64,000 nucleotides of DNA, from contig JAKQEQ010000111.1 in NCBI GenBank assembly GCA_029556545.1, forward strand, positions 1 to 64,000, given 5' to 3'. A model generated the notes under the pieces. It was not told the DNA's origin. It did not search any database and saw nothing but the letters and a program-made list of their open reading frames with translations. The stretch's first letter is position 1, and every line of letters starts with the position of its first letter. The translations under genes and the position numbers were made by a program. Positions 42,771 through 52,915 of this stretch are shown here, piece after piece. Origin of the DNA: Candidatus Hydrogenedentota bacterium (GTDB lineage Bacteria > Hydrogenedentota > Hydrogenedentia > Hydrogenedentales > JAGMZX01).

Positions 42771-43448
42771 ATGCGGTACGGCTTCGTTGGTGTTTGCGGG
42801 CTGTGGGCGTGGTCGTTCTTGGCGTCGGCCCAGGATCCGCCCATACCCGTTATCGAGTGTGAGGGCAAGGCCACCGTCTTTGCCGCGCCCACCTTCGCGG
42901 AGTTCTGGATGCATTCGGTCGTCGAGAAAGACACCATCATCGAAAGCATGAATGAAACCATCACCTTCGAAACGCGGCTGCGCGAGGCGCTTGCGGCGCG
43001 CTCGCTCGCGCCGAATGATATCGAGTTTCGCGCGGCCGCCGTGCCGGACGTGAACCACCCCGAGGTGACAGCGGCCGCACGATTGCGCTTTCATATGAGC
43101 AATTTCGCCAGCGTCGAGACCGGCCCCCAACAGTTCGCGGCCCTGTGCGACAAGTTGGCGGACTTGGCGGAGGCGTCGGGATTCCTCATCGAGGGCCCCT
43201 TCTTTACGATGCAGAACCCGGACACGCTGATCCGGTCCGCTGTGGCGAAAGCGACGGAGCAGGCTTATCCCACCGCGGAGGCCGTCGCCGCCGCGCTCAA
43301 GACGGGCATCTACGCCGTGAGCGCGGTCAACGTCGTCGAGGTCTCCTGGGATCAGGCCGAGGAGGTGCGGGGCATCCAGCCGACGCTGCGGCAGGTGTCT
43401 TGCACGGTGCGGGTGCGCGTGGTCTACGAAGTCGCCTCGGCGCCCTGA
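42771..43448 (+). CDS. SIMPL-domain (DUF541) secreted protein
   Basis: A 225-residue exported protein of the SIMPL/DUF541 family. ATG 42771 follows AAGGAG and a signal peptide ends near SFLASAQ. Family features are ECEGKATVFAAPTFAEFW near the N-terminus, the helix with AVAKATEQAYPTAEAVAAAL and the closing strand CTVRVRVVYEV. SIMPL proteins are periplasmic or outer-membrane components of unclear function. Upstream is the hexamer array, and the gene converges with the kinase. Confidence 0.85.
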   Translation: MRYGFVGVCGLWAWSFLASAQDPPIPVIECEGKATVFAAPTFAEFWMHSVVEKDTIIESMNETITFETRLREALAARSLAPNDIEFRAAAVPDVNHPEVTAAARLRFHMSNFASVETGPQQFAALCDKLADLAEASGFLIEGPFFTMQNPDTLIRSAVAKATEQAYPTAEAVAAALKTGIYAVSAVNVVEVSWDQAEEVRGIQPTLRQVSCTVRVRVVYEVASAP

Positions 43449-43505
43449 GGCGACTTGCGGTTCAGACCCGCGCTCGTCAGTACCCGGGCACGCGGGGATC
43501 GGCGA

Positions 43506-44291
43506 TCACTCAGGGACAAGCCCGTTCTTCGACGGCAGGGTAATGGTGAATCCGGTTTCAGGCGCGTAATGGAGCGTGCCCGCGTGGCGCGTGACAATGG
43601 CCCGCGCCACGAAGAGGCCGAGACCCAGGTGCGGCGCCGGCTTCGTGGTGACATACGGGTCGAACATGCGTTCCCGAAGCGGCTCGGGAATAGGCGGGCC
43701 CGAGTCTTTCACCGCGATTTCGACGGCATCCGCGCCGCGGCACAGTCCCACAAAGAGGCGGCGGTCCGGCATGGCGTCGAGCGCCTCGATCGCGTTCAGC
43801 ACCAGGTAGGAAATCGCCAGTTCGAGATTTGGGGCGTTTCCGGGCACGCAAGGGACGTTTTCCTCGATGCGCGTCTCGACGGGGATGCGGGCCGTCTTGA
43901 GCGTGTAGGCGTTGAGTTCGAGCACGTGGCGCACGACCAAGGACGGGTCGACCATGGCGATCCGCGTGGTTTCCTTGCGCGCGACGCCGGTAAGCGCGTT
44001 CACGAGCGCGCTGGCCTTCTGTATACCGCCGATGATTTCGCCGAGCATGCGGTTACATTCGGAGGTCAGGCCCTCCTCCAACGTGCACAACTCCGCGTAG
44101 GCCATGACCGCCCCAAGATAATTGTTGAGATCATGGGCGACGCCGTTTACGCAGCGGCCCACCTGCGCATACCGAAACAAGGCCGCCAGGCGCGCATCGA
44201 ACTCCGCGCCGCCGGGAGCGACCGAGCAGGAGAAATCAGAGGTTCCTGACGCGGGCCGCCCGTTCGAATTGCCTTCGCCGTCATGCCGCAT
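43506..44291 (-). CDS. Sensorless histidine kinase
   Basis: A 261-residue soluble kinase with only HisKA-like and ATPase domains. Phospho-acceptor His53 lies in NGVAHDLNNYLGAVMAY; the ATP site shows Asn166 (LVLNAIEAL), KDSGPPIP, FDPYVTTK and GLGLFVARA. No transmembrane, PAS or receiver domain is present and no response regulator lies beside it, so it must receive its signal by protein contact. It lies 63 nt downstream of icd on the same strand and may be in the serA-icd transcript. Confidence 0.88.
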   Translation of the reverse strand: MRHDGEGNSNGRPASGTSDFSCSVAPGGAEFDARLAALFRYAQVGRCVNGVAHDLNNYLGAVMAYAELCTLEEGLTSECNRMLGEIIGGIQKASALVNALTGVARKETTRIAMVDPSLVVRHVLELNAYTLKTARIPVETRIEENVPCVPGNAPNLELAISYLVLNAIEALDAMPDRRLFVGLCRGADAVEIAVKDSGPPIPEPLRERMFDPYVTTKPAPHLGLGLFVARAIVTRHAGTLHYAPETGFTITLPSKNGLVPE

Positions 44292-44354
44292 ACTCGCGCT
44301 TCCCCGTGTTGGGGGGTATTGTGGCGTTCCGGGACCGCCGCGTCAAGGCGCGCG

Positions 44355-45587
44355 TCACAGATTATCGATGACGGCCCGCCCGAACTCGCTGCATTTTACC
44401 TTCGTCGCACCGTCCATGAGCCGCGCGAAATCATACGTGACCACTTTCGAGGCATAGGTGCGCGTGAGCGCGCCGGTGACGGCTTCCGCGACTTCGGTCC
44501 AACCGAGGTACTCGAACATCATGACGCCGGAGAGCAGCACGCTGCTCGGGTTTACCTTGTCTTTGTTCGCGTACTTCGGGGCGGTGCCGTGGGTCGCCTC
44601 GAAGATGGCGATGCCCGTGTCGTAGTTGATGTTCGCGCCCGGCGCGATGCCGATGCCGCCGACCTGCGCCGCCAGCGCGTCGCTGGCGTAGTCCCCGTTC
44701 AGGTTCATGGTCGCGACCACGTCGAACTCGAGGGGGCGCGTGAGAATCTGCTGCAGGAAGATGTCGGCGATGGTGTCCTTCACCAGGAGCTTGTCGCCGG
44801 GTTCGCCGTCGCAATCGTCCCAGGATACCGCCGCGTCGGCGAACTCCTCGCGCACAAGTTCGTAACCCCAGCGGCGGAAGGCGCCCTCGGTGTACTTCTG
44901 AATGTTCCCCTTGTGGACAAAGGTGACCGACTTGCGGCCGTGCCGCAGCGCGTAACGAATCGCCGCACGGATAAGCCGCTTCGATCCGGTCTCGCTAATC
45001 GGCTTGAGGCCGAGCCCCGAATCCGGACGGATTTTCCATCCAAACTCGCGCTCGCAGAATTCGCGCAGTTTAATGGCGTCGGGGGTGCCCGCCTTAAGCT
45101 CGAATCCGGCGTAGACGTCCTCCGTGTTCTCGCGGAAGATGATCATGTTGATCTTCTCCGGCGCGCGCACGGGGCTGGGCACGCCGGGGAAATGGCGGAC
45201 CGGTCTCACGCAGGCGTACAGGTCCAGTTCGCGGCGCAGCGACACGTTCAAGCTGCGGAAGCCGCCGCCGACGGGCGTGGTCAAGGGCCCCTTGATCGCC
45301 ACGCCGTACTCGCGTACGGCGTCGAGAGTCTCCTCGGGGAAGTAGCTGCCGCAAACCTGGTTCGCCTTCTCGCCCGCGTACACTTCCATCCAGGCGATCC
45401 TGCGCGCGTCGCCGTAGCAGTGCTTCACCGCCGCGTCGAAGACCGGTTGCGATGCGCGCCATATATCCGGTCCGGTGCCGTCGCCCTCGATAAACCCGAT
45501 GATGGGATTGTCGGGCGTGACGATGGCCCCGTCGCGCACGGCGATCTTTTCGCCTTCCGGAGGTCGGATGTGTGTGTACGTCGTCAT
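44355..45587 (-). CDS. icd: Isocitrate dehydrogenase, NADP-type
   Basis: A 410-residue dimeric isocitrate dehydrogenase oxidising isocitrate to 2-oxoglutarate in the TCA cycle. Substrate site: [22 protein letters not shown], including the Ser that AceK phosphorylates in Escherichia coli. Cofactor site: [19 protein letters not shown], where Lys-Tyr marks NADP preference. ATG 45587 has GGGGAG upstream. It starts 34 nt after serA on the same strand. Confidence 0.96.
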   Translation of the reverse strand: MTTYTHIRPPEGEKIAVRDGAIVTPDNPIIGFIEGDGTGPDIWRASQPVFDAAVKHCYGDARRIAWMEVYAGEKANQVCGSYFPEETLDAVREYGVAIKGPLTTPVGGGFRSLNVSLRRELDLYACVRPVRHFPGVPSPVRAPEKINMIIFRENTEDVYAGFELKAGTPDAIKLREFCEREFGWKIRPDSGLGLKPISETGSKRLIRAAIRYALRHGRKSVTFVHKGNIQKYTEGAFRRWGYELVREEFADAAVSWDDCDGEPGDKLLVKDTIADIFLQQILTRPLEFDVVATMNLNGDYASDALAAQVGGIGIAPGANINYDTGIAIFEATHGTAPKYANKDKVNPSSVLLSGVMMFEYLGWTEVAEAVTGALTRTYASKVVTYDFARLMDGATKVKCSEFGRAVIDNL

Positions 45588-45621
45588 AATTCTCCCCGCC
45601 TGTGCGCGTGATCGCGCGTGG

Positions 45622-47211
45622 TTACTCGGAATCCGGCAGCACGAGCAGCCGGGCGTTTATTATGTGCGGCACGCGATTGACGTCCGCGAGCGCCTCGTCC
45701 GAAAGCGGCTGGTCGAGGTTGAGCAACGTGAGCGCCTGGCCGCCGCGCTTGTCGCGGCCCAACACCATGTTGGCGATATTGACGCCCGCATTGCCGATGA
45801 TGGTCGCGATTCTGCCGACGACCAGCGGCTTATCTTCGTTGTGGCAAAGCAACATGCACCCTTCCGGTTTCGCGTCCACGCGCATGCCGTCAATACTGCA
45901 GATACGCGGGTCCTTGTTCTGGAACAGGGTGCCCTTGATCTCATGGGTTTCCTTATCCGTGACCACGGTGACGCCAATCTCGAAGGCGTAATCCGAGTCG
46001 TGGGCGCTCCGCTTTTCGCTGCAATCGATGCCGCGCGCCTCGAGCTGCGTCGGCGCGCTGACCATGTTGACGGTCTCGACCGACGGCGTGAGAAAGCCGG
46101 TCAACACCGACGCCGTAATCGGGTAGGTGTCCGTAACGCCGAGGTCGCCGCTGTAAGTAATCTCGATGGACGTTGGCGCCCCGTCCGTGTAGAGGGCCTG
46201 AAAGGTCCCGAGCCGCTCCGCAAGGTACAGGAGCGGTTGCAGCGACTTGCGCGTCTCCCGATCGAGACTGGGCACATTTACCGCATTTACGATGGCCCCC
46301 GTCTTCAAGTAGTCCACGATCTGTTGGGCCACCTCGACGGCGACACACAACTGCGCCTCGTCGGTCGAGGCGGCCAGGTGCGGCGTCATGACGATGTTGT
46401 CGAGCCCGAGGAAGGGATTGTCCTCGAAGGGCTCGGCCGTATACACGTCCAGCGCCGCGCCCGCGATAGTCTTGTCGCGCAGCGCCTCCGCGAGGTCCCG
46501 CTCATTGACAATGCCGCCGCGCGCGCAATTGATGATCCGGCACGTGGGCTTCATCTGCCGGAAGTGTTCGGCGCGGACCATGTTGAGCGTCTTGTCGGTC
46601 TTCGGGGCGTGAATGGTGATGAAGTCCGAACGCGAGAGCAGTTCCTCGAAGTTGACCAGTTCCACGCCGAGGGTTTCGGCTTTCAGCGGCGTAAGCAGCG
46701 GGTCAAAGGCCAGCACCTTCATTTCGAAGGCGAGCGCGCGCTTCGCCACTTCGCCGCCGATGCGGCCGACGCCCACCACGCCGAGGGTCTTGCCGCGCAA
46801 TTCCGCGCCCATGAACAGCTTGCGGTCCCAGCGGCCCGCCTCCATCGAGGCGTGGGCCCGCGGAATGTTGCGGCAGAGCGCAAGCAGCAAGGCGAAGGTG
46901 TGCTCACAGGTCGAAATCGTGTTGCCGCCGGGCACATTCATGACGACGATGCCCTGTTGGGTCGCGGTGTTCTTATCAATGTTGTCGGTGCCCACGCCGG
47001 CGCGCCCGATGACCTTCAGGCGGCCCGGATTGATCAGCGCCTCCGCCGTCACCTTCGTGGCGCTGCGCACCACGAGCGCATCGTATTCCCCCACTATCGC
47101 CGCCAGTTCGCCGGGCTTCTGCGGCGGCTTCACGTCCAATTCGAACCCGGCGGCCTTGAATACCTCAAGGCCCTCTTCGCTCAGACCATCCAGTGCGAGG
47201 ACTTTGGGCAT
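45622..47211 (-). CDS. serA: D-3-phosphoglycerate dehydrogenase
   Basis: A 529-residue type 1 PGDH, first enzyme of serine synthesis, NAD-dependent. The substrate and NAD domains show [45 protein letters not shown], the Glu in AEPFEDNP and the catalytic His in MTPHLAAST. An allosteric-substrate-binding domain and a C-terminal ACT domain (~455-529) follow, so serine feedback is possible. ATG 47211 lies 9 nt after AAGGGAG, removing a 57-codon upstream extension. Confidence 0.96.
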   Translation of the reverse strand: MPKVLALDGLSEEGLEVFKAAGFELDVKPPQKPGELAAIVGEYDALVVRSATKVTAEALINPGRLKVIGRAGVGTDNIDKNTATQQGIVVMNVPGGNTISTCEHTFALLLALCRNIPRAHASMEAGRWDRKLFMGAELRGKTLGVVGVGRIGGEVAKRALAFEMKVLAFDPLLTPLKAETLGVELVNFEELLSRSDFITIHAPKTDKTLNMVRAEHFRQMKPTCRIINCARGGIVNERDLAEALRDKTIAGAALDVYTAEPFEDNPFLGLDNIVMTPHLAASTDEAQLCVAVEVAQQIVDYLKTGAIVNAVNVPSLDRETRKSLQPLLYLAERLGTFQALYTDGAPTSIEITYSGDLGVTDTYPITASVLTGFLTPSVETVNMVSAPTQLEARGIDCSEKRSAHDSDYAFEIGVTVVTDKETHEIKGTLFQNKDPRICSIDGMRVDAKPEGCMLLCHNEDKPLVVGRIATIIGNAGVNIANMVLGRDKRGGQALTLLNLDQPLSDEALADVNRVPHIINARLLVLPDSE

Positions 47212-47649
47212 TTTTGATACTCCCTTCGACCCGCCTCCGCGGGCACGCTCCGCGCGACCGCGGGAATCCCATACCTCAAGTGTGCCCCGCGCCGGCGCCG
47301 CCGGCGGGAACGGATCGCAGACTTCAGACCGCATATTGCGCTCTGCAAGGCGCACCCCCCACCGCACGGGTTCTAACCACATTTCACGCCGTCACGGGCA
47401 CACTACATTGCGTAATTCCCTTTGGGACTTCATGGTCCGGACCGGGAACGCAGCCCCACGGCGCTACAGAAAAACTATCCAGCGAGGGGAAATACAGGCT
47501 AGCAAAGATGGCCGCGGGTTGTCAAACAGAGGACATATTTTCAGTTTGAACAGTCGGCGCGCCCCGTACAGCCCCGTGCGCCGCACCAAGGGCGCCTGAA
47601 ACAAAGAATTTGTTGAATTCAACGAAGTCTAAGCAAGACCCTTGCCTCT
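47212..47649. other. serA-pilT divergent intergenic region
   Basis: No gene is supported in this 438-nt part of a 559-nt gap. Visible: a perfect 12-nt palindrome GTTGAATTCAAC at 47612-47623, just upstream of the pilT promoter, and a GC-rich CCGGCG stretch near 47290. The palindrome is a candidate regulator site. Confidence 0.5.
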
Positions 47650-47678
47650 TTGATTCCGCTGGGGACTCCGTGTATGAT
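47650..47678 (+). promoter_or_regulatory. Promoter of the pilT-like gene
   Basis: TTGATT (47650-47655), 17-nt spacer, TATGAT (47673-47678); leader of ~85 nt before ATG 47771. Confidence 0.55.
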
Positions 47679-47770
47679 GAACGCGATGACCGTGGCCGCA
47701 ATACGGGCGGGGCGTTGTCGTACGCAAAGCGCCGGCCCGGAGAACGCTGGCCGCAAAGAGGGGGTCGTTT

Positions 47771-49297
47771 ATGAAAGAGGTAGTACTCGGTACGGGCCAT
47801 CAGCAGAGCCTGCGGGACGTCGTCGACTTGGTCGAGAAGCATCTCCGACAGACCGAGGGTATTCCGCGTGAGGTGATGGCGCGCACGGAGCGGGTGGAGC
47901 TGCGCGCGAGCCGGCCCGAGTTCGAGGGCGAGTTCGAGGAATACACACTGCGCCTTCGCGTCAGCGACCAACGAAAGCAGGCGATTCGCGAGGTCGTTAA
48001 GTCGTTGGGCGACGCATGCGCGCTGGCGGAGCAGGACGGGGAGGTAACGCTTCGTTTTCCGCCGGAAGGGCAGACCGCGAACGACCACACGCGGGAAGCC
48101 ATTGACACCGTCTCGAAGAGCCTGACGCTGCCCGAGGTCTGGCGGGTGGTGGGCGACCACTATCGCATCGACCGCATCAGCGTCGAACTGCTCTTTCAGG
48201 CGATGGTGAAATACCGGGCGAGCGACGTCCATCTATCTCCGGGGCATCCGCCGATCTTTCGGGTCGACAACGAAATACACCACTCGGAATTGCTCGGCCC
48301 GCTGTCCGCCCAGCAGATACGGGCGCTAATCAAGGAGATCGCGCCCGCGGAACATTGGGACGAGTTCGAAAGCCAGAAGCAAGCGAGTTTCAACTTTCAT
48401 CAGGTCGGTCTCGGCTATTCGCGCGTGTCGGCGTTCATGAAGGCGGGCGCGCCGCATTGCACGTTCCGTTTTCTGCCCGAGGTCATCCCGAGTTTCGAGG
48501 AACTCAACATCCCCGAGGATGCCATGGTGCGGCTGGCGAGTCTGCAACGGGGACTCGTCCTGGTCACGGGCATGACCGGCAGCGGCAAATCGACCACCGC
48601 CGCGGCGCTGATCGATTGGATTAACACGCACCGGTCGCTTCACATTTTGTCCATCGAGAACCCGGTCGAATACGTTCACACGGACAAAAAGTCGATCGTG
48701 TCCCAGCGCAGCCTCGGCACGGACGTCACCACGTTCTACGAGGCCGTCACCGGCGCGCTGCGCCATGACCCGGACGTGATCTTCATCGGCGAGATGCGGG
48801 ACCCGGACACGATCCGCGCGGCGATCAACGCGGCGGCGACGGGCCATCTCGTAGTCAGCACGTTGCACTCGAATACGGCCAGCGAGGTCGTGAACCGCAT
48901 CATCAGCTTCTTCGACCCGATTGAGCGCGATTTGGTCCGGCTGCAACTGTACGATTCGATTCAATGCGTCATCTGCCAGCGGCTGATCCCGCGGATAGGC
49001 GGCGGGCGCATTCCGGTGCTCGAATTGCTGTTCAAGGATATCAAGCCGATATCGGACGGCATTAAGCTGGGGAACACGGACCTGATCCGCATCGGCATGC
49101 AGCAGGCCGTGACGCATTCCTTCGTGTTCGAGAAATATGCGTATAACCTATACAAGCAGGGGAAGATTACGCTTGAGCAGGCCCGAGAGGCCGTGACCGA
49201 CGTCTCGATCTTCGATCAACTCCATATGGGCACCTATTCCGTGCCTCGCCTGGACACCATCAAATACGGAGGTGTCCACGAGGCCTTCAAGATCTGA
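47771..49297 (+). CDS. pilT: PilT-like type IV pilus retraction ATPase with N-terminal extension
   Basis: A 508-residue secretion ATPase. The PilT core begins near residue 135 (YRASDVHLSPGHPPIFRVD) and has Walker A GMTGSGKST, the Asp box, Walker B GEMRDPDT, and the His box TLHSNTASEVVNRI. PilT proteins are ~345-370 residues; here ~130 extra N-terminal residues with helical, charged character precede the core and match nothing I know. Expected role: depolymerising pili for twitching or surface sensing. Other pilus/secretion genes in the window are gspF and gspK at the far right. Confidence 0.9.
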   Translation: MKEVVLGTGHQQSLRDVVDLVEKHLRQTEGIPREVMARTERVELRASRPEFEGEFEEYTLRLRVSDQRKQAIREVVKSLGDACALAEQDGEVTLRFPPEGQTANDHTREAIDTVSKSLTLPEVWRVVGDHYRIDRISVELLFQAMVKYRASDVHLSPGHPPIFRVDNEIHHSELLGPLSAQQIRALIKEIAPAEHWDEFESQKQASFNFHQVGLGYSRVSAFMKAGAPHCTFRFLPEVIPSFEELNIPEDAMVRLASLQRGLVLVTGMTGSGKSTTAAALIDWINTHRSLHILSIENPVEYVHTDKKSIVSQRSLGTDVTTFYEAVTGALRHDPDVIFIGEMRDPDTIRAAINAAATGHLVVSTLHSNTASEVVNRIISFFDPIERDLVRLQLYDSIQCVICQRLIPRIGGGRIPVLELLFKDIKPISDGIKLGNTDLIRIGMQQAVTHSFVFEKYAYNLYKQGKITLEQAREAVTDVSIFDQLHMGTYSVPRLDTIKYGGVHEAFKI

Positions 49298-49447
49298 CAC
49301 GCTCAACCGGAAAGCCCGGCAATCAGGTGCTCGGAAACAGTGAGGGGCGTCTCCCCCCAAATGACGGCGCGGCGCCCGGACGGCAGAGCACATTGCTCGA
49401 ACAATCACGGAAAAACCTTGGCTTTTCAGATTCCCCGCCGAAAATTC

Positions 49448-49476
49448 TTGACAATTCGCGCGAATCCTACTACCAT
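49448..49476 (+). promoter_or_regulatory. Promoter before the BACON repeat gene
   Basis: TTGACA (49448-49453), 17-nt spacer, TACCAT (49471-49476). The rest of 49298-49567 shows no other feature. Confidence 0.5.
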
Positions 49477-49567
49477 GAAACATGCGGTAATGCCGCAGTG
49501 CACAGGGTATCGCAAGTCTTGACCCGCGTCGCGTTTTTCGGGCGACCGGGCAGGGAGGAAGATGATT

Positions 49568-52288
49568 ATGCGCCGTGTTCGTGCAGGCTGTGTAACGACA
49601 AAGGGGGGCTGGACGCCAGCTGCGGTGTTCGTCGTTCTATTGACTGTGGCATTGCCCGCGTGGACGGATGTGGCACACGGACCCGCTCTGGCGGCCGCGC
49701 AGGTGTTTTTCCGGGCCGCCCAGGTCGAACAGGAGGGTGAACTGCCGTGCGTGCCGGTGCTCTGCATGACTCCCGTCAAGTTCGACGTCGGGTGGGAATC
49801 CGGGACTGTCCGCTTCTTTGTGACGAATTGCGAATGCGACGTGCTTGAGTGGACGGCGGCGTCGGCGTGCAGTTGGGCCCAGGTGTCGCCGGAGAGCGGC
49901 ACGCTGGCGGCGCTCGAAACCGCGACCGTGGTGATCACGTACACGTACAACGATAGTTGCGACACGCGCTCGTGCGATATTGGGGTTGTGGCGCCCGGGG
50001 CGATCGGCAGTCCCGGCGGCATACGGCTGAACCAAGGCAAGCGAACTACGCCGGACATGTGCGTGGCGCCGACCGTGCGGAATGTGTGGGCGAATGCGGG
50101 CACGGTGGGATTTGAGATATGGAACTGGAGTTGCGTCGATGTGAATTGGGGCACCTCCAAGGACGTCGCATGGGTTACGAATATCACGCCGGCAAGCGGC
50201 ACCCTCCGGCGGGACGAACGTGTCCTGGTCGAGGCCAGCGTTTCGCCTAACCCCAGTTGCGATCCCCGCACGGGGCGTATCTATTTCACCGCGCCGGGCC
50301 AGACAAAAGAGAAGTACGGGACTATCAATCAGGCCGGCAGCACAAGATCGTTTCTTGACGTGAGCACGACGTTATTGTCGGCGCCGGCGACGTTCGGCGT
50401 TACGACGTTCCAGGTGTCCAATACGGCTTGCGGAACTGTGGAATGGGCGGCTGCAACTACGTGCTCTTGGGTGCTGGGGCTGAGCCCGGAAAGCGGCACG
50501 CTTGGCGCCAATGAAAGCGCCTCGGTAAGCGTGGTCCACCTCGCCAATACCGTCTGCAGCAGACGCCAATGCGATATTCGAGTGACGGCGCCCGAAGTGG
50601 ATGGTTCGCCTCGGACCATTCGGCTTTCCCAGGAGGAAGGCGGTTCGCCTGTCCTCAGCGTAACGCCTTCGACGCTGAACGTAGGCAGCGCGAGCGGTTG
50701 GACCTCCTTCGCAGTGAAGAACTCAGGGTGTTCGAATATGGTCTGGGCGGCCAGTCACGCTTGCGGCTGGCTGACCTCCATTTCGCCGAGCAGCGGCCAA
50801 CTCGGCGCGAAAGAGACGGCGACGATTACCGTGTTGTACGCGGCCAACAGCGGGGACGCTTCGCGTACCTGCCCGATCCTGATCGATGCGCCGGGCGCCG
50901 GCGGACCGAAGACGCTGAATCTGGTGCAGGCGTCCCTTGCCAGTCCGGTCCTGTCCGTGGCGCCGCTCGAGCACGGCGTCGAAGCCGACGCGGGGACGTT
51001 TGCCTTCACGGTGACAAATTCGGGCGCGGGCACGCTGAACTGGTCCGCGCAACAACAATGCAGTTGGATTACGAGCGTTTCCCCCTCTGCGGGGAGTCTC
51101 GCCGCGGGCCAGAGCACGACGGTTATGGCCAGTTACGGCGCGAACGCGAACGCAACGTCGCGGGCCTGTACGGTCGCCGTCGCCGCGTCCGGCGCCGTGG
51201 GAAGCCCGCAGACGGTTTCGGTGACGCAGGCGGGTCAAAGCGGCCAGCCCGTGTTGTCGGTGGCGCCGAACGCGCGCACGGTAAGCGATAAGGCGGGATC
51301 GACGTCGTTCACGGTCACCAACACGGGAAGCGCACCCATGAGCTGGGGCGCGAGCACGGACTGCGGCTGGATAACCGGTATCTCGCCGACAAGCGGCACA
51401 CTGGCCGCGGGACAAAGCACCCTCGTCAGTGTCGCATACGCGGCGAATCCGCAGAGTGGATCGCGTAATTGCTCGATCCTTGTGACCGCGCCCGACGCCG
51501 CGGACGGCGCGAAGACCTTCACGGTGGCCCAGGCGGCAAACAGCGATCCCGTGCTGCAGGTCAGCGGCATTGCGTCCATCGTCGATGCCAAGGCGGGCGT
51601 GGCGATGTTCACGGTCGCCAATGCGGGCGGCGGCTCGATGAGCTGGTCGGCGAACGCCGCGTGCTCGTGGATCACGAGCCTCGCCCCGACGAGCGGGACC
51701 TTGGCCGCGGGACAGGGCATCACCGTCGTATTGAATTACGCGAGCAACCTCGACGGCCCGCCGCGAAGCTGTAATATAACAGTAAACGCGCCGGGCGCCG
51801 TGAACAGTCCGCAGACAATCGGCCTCAGCCAAGCGGGCGATGAAACACCGGCGCTCGCGGTGTCGTCCGCGACCCTTGCGGCCGAGGCCGACGCCGGTTC
51901 GGCCACGTTCAACGTGATGAACGCCGGCAACGGGCCGTTGAACTGGTCGCTTGCGTGGGAATGCGACTGGGTATCGAGCGTCGCGCCCACGGGAGGCGCG
52001 CTGGCCGCCGGGGCCAACGCGACCGTGACGGTCACGTTCGACGAGAACACCGGCGCGGATGAGCGCGCGTGCGTGATCACGGTTACGGCGCCGGGCGTGG
52101 ACGGCAGCCCACAAACCGTGACGTTGAATCAGGCGGGAGTCGAGACGGCTCCACCGCCGTGCTGCGGCCTGTGTCCCCTGTTCAAGGATGACTGGAAGTC
52201 GTCGCTGCCGAAGCAACTTGGCGACCTGTTCCTCCTGGGCGCCAGCTTCATGATCGTGCTTGCGCTGGCGAAAATGCGGCGGCCATAG
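49568..52288 (+). CDS. Large secreted protein with eight BACON-type repeats and C-terminal anchor
   Basis: A 906-residue surface or periplasmic protein. ATG 49568 is 9 nt from GGAGG. After a signal peptide come eight repeats of ~95-100 residues, each with the BACON pattern: PVLSVxP, FTVTNxG, W-x-A-x3-CSW, SPxSGTLAAGQS, RxC-I-V and QAG. Most units hold two Cys (one in C-x-W, one in R-x-C), likely a disulfide; unit 2 lacks this pattern. The end is PPPCCGLCPLFK, a hydrophobic helix and RRP, resembling a sorting or anchoring tail. BACON domains bind carbohydrate or mucin, or act as spacers. Confidence 0.85.
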   Translation: MRRVRAGCVTTKGGWTPAAVFVVLLTVALPAWTDVAHGPALAAAQVFFRAAQVEQEGELPCVPVLCMTPVKFDVGWESGTVRFFVTNCECDVLEWTAASACSWAQVSPESGTLAALETATVVITYTYNDSCDTRSCDIGVVAPGAIGSPGGIRLNQGKRTTPDMCVAPTVRNVWANAGTVGFEIWNWSCVDVNWGTSKDVAWVTNITPASGTLRRDERVLVEASVSPNPSCDPRTGRIYFTAPGQTKEKYGTINQAGSTRSFLDVSTTLLSAPATFGVTTFQVSNTACGTVEWAAATTCSWVLGLSPESGTLGANESASVSVVHLANTVCSRRQCDIRVTAPEVDGSPRTIRLSQEEGGSPVLSVTPSTLNVGSASGWTSFAVKNSGCSNMVWAASHACGWLTSISPSSGQLGAKETATITVLYAANSGDASRTCPILIDAPGAGGPKTLNLVQASLASPVLSVAPLEHGVEADAGTFAFTVTNSGAGTLNWSAQQQCSWITSVSPSAGSLAAGQSTTVMASYGANANATSRACTVAVAASGAVGSPQTVSVTQAGQSGQPVLSVAPNARTVSDKAGSTSFTVTNTGSAPMSWGASTDCGWITGISPTSGTLAAGQSTLVSVAYAANPQSGSRNCSILVTAPDAADGAKTFTVAQAANSDPVLQVSGIASIVDAKAGVAMFTVANAGGGSMSWSANAACSWITSLAPTSGTLAAGQGITVVLNYASNLDGPPRSCNITVNAPGAVNSPQTIGLSQAGDETPALAVSSATLAAEADAGSATFNVMNAGNGPLNWSLAWECDWVSSVAPTGGALAAGANATVTVTFDENTGADERACVITVTAPGVDGSPQTVTLNQAGVETAPPPCCGLCPLFKDDWKSSLPKQLGDLFLLGASFMIVLALAKMRRP

Positions 52289-52385
52289 CGGACGGCGACT
52301 GCGGATGCCGCTGACAACGGCGTCTTGGCCGGTTGTGCACGTTCTTCATTGATTGGCCGCGTCGGTCCACGTATACTTCGCGGCC

Positions 52386-52898
52386 ATGGAAACGATCCTC
52401 GCCAGATACGACGCGATTGAACCGGTGCGGACGCGGTCGAGCGCGGCGCTCGACGTGCTCGCGGTGGCGGGACTGATGGCCGTCGCCGCGCAGGCGCGCC
52501 TGCCCCTGCCCTTCTCGCCGGTGCCCGTTACACTGCAAACGTTCGTAGCCCTGACCGCCGCCTTTCTTGTAGGGCGGCATCGCGCGGCGGCGGGCATCGC
52601 GCTCTATCTCACGCTCGGCGTCGCCGGTACACCCCTCTTCGCGGCGCACTCGATGGCGACCGTCGGATACCTCGCGGCGTTTGTGCTGGCCCCCTACATC
52701 GTGACGCGCTTCCGCGCGCCCCTCGCGGGCATGATCGCGGCGTCACTGTGTGTCTACATCTTGGGCGCGACGTGGCTTGTGCTTTTCCTCGGCATGGCGC
52801 CGCTCCACGCGTGCGCCGTGGGCGTGCTGCCCTTCCTCCCCGGCGACGCGCTGAAGGTAATCGCCGCCGTCAAAGTGGCGGACTTGGCGCGGTCGTAA
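52386..52898 (+). CDS. bioY: BioY biotin transporter S-component
   Basis: A 170-residue membrane protein of the BioY family, substrate-binding unit of the biotin ECF transporter. The signature PFSPVPVTLQTFVALTAAF and closing FLPGDALKVIAA are present, with five to six hydrophobic helices. No EcfA/EcfT genes lie nearby; BioY can work alone or share a common ECF module. Confidence 0.94.
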   Translation: METILARYDAIEPVRTRSSAALDVLAVAGLMAVAAQARLPLPFSPVPVTLQTFVALTAAFLVGRHRAAAGIALYLTLGVAGTPLFAAHSMATVGYLAAFVLAPYIVTRFRAPLAGMIAASLCVYILGATWLVLFLGMAPLHACAVGVLPFLPGDALKVIAAVKVADLARS

Positions 52899-52915
52899 GC
52901 GCCGGACCGCGCGAA

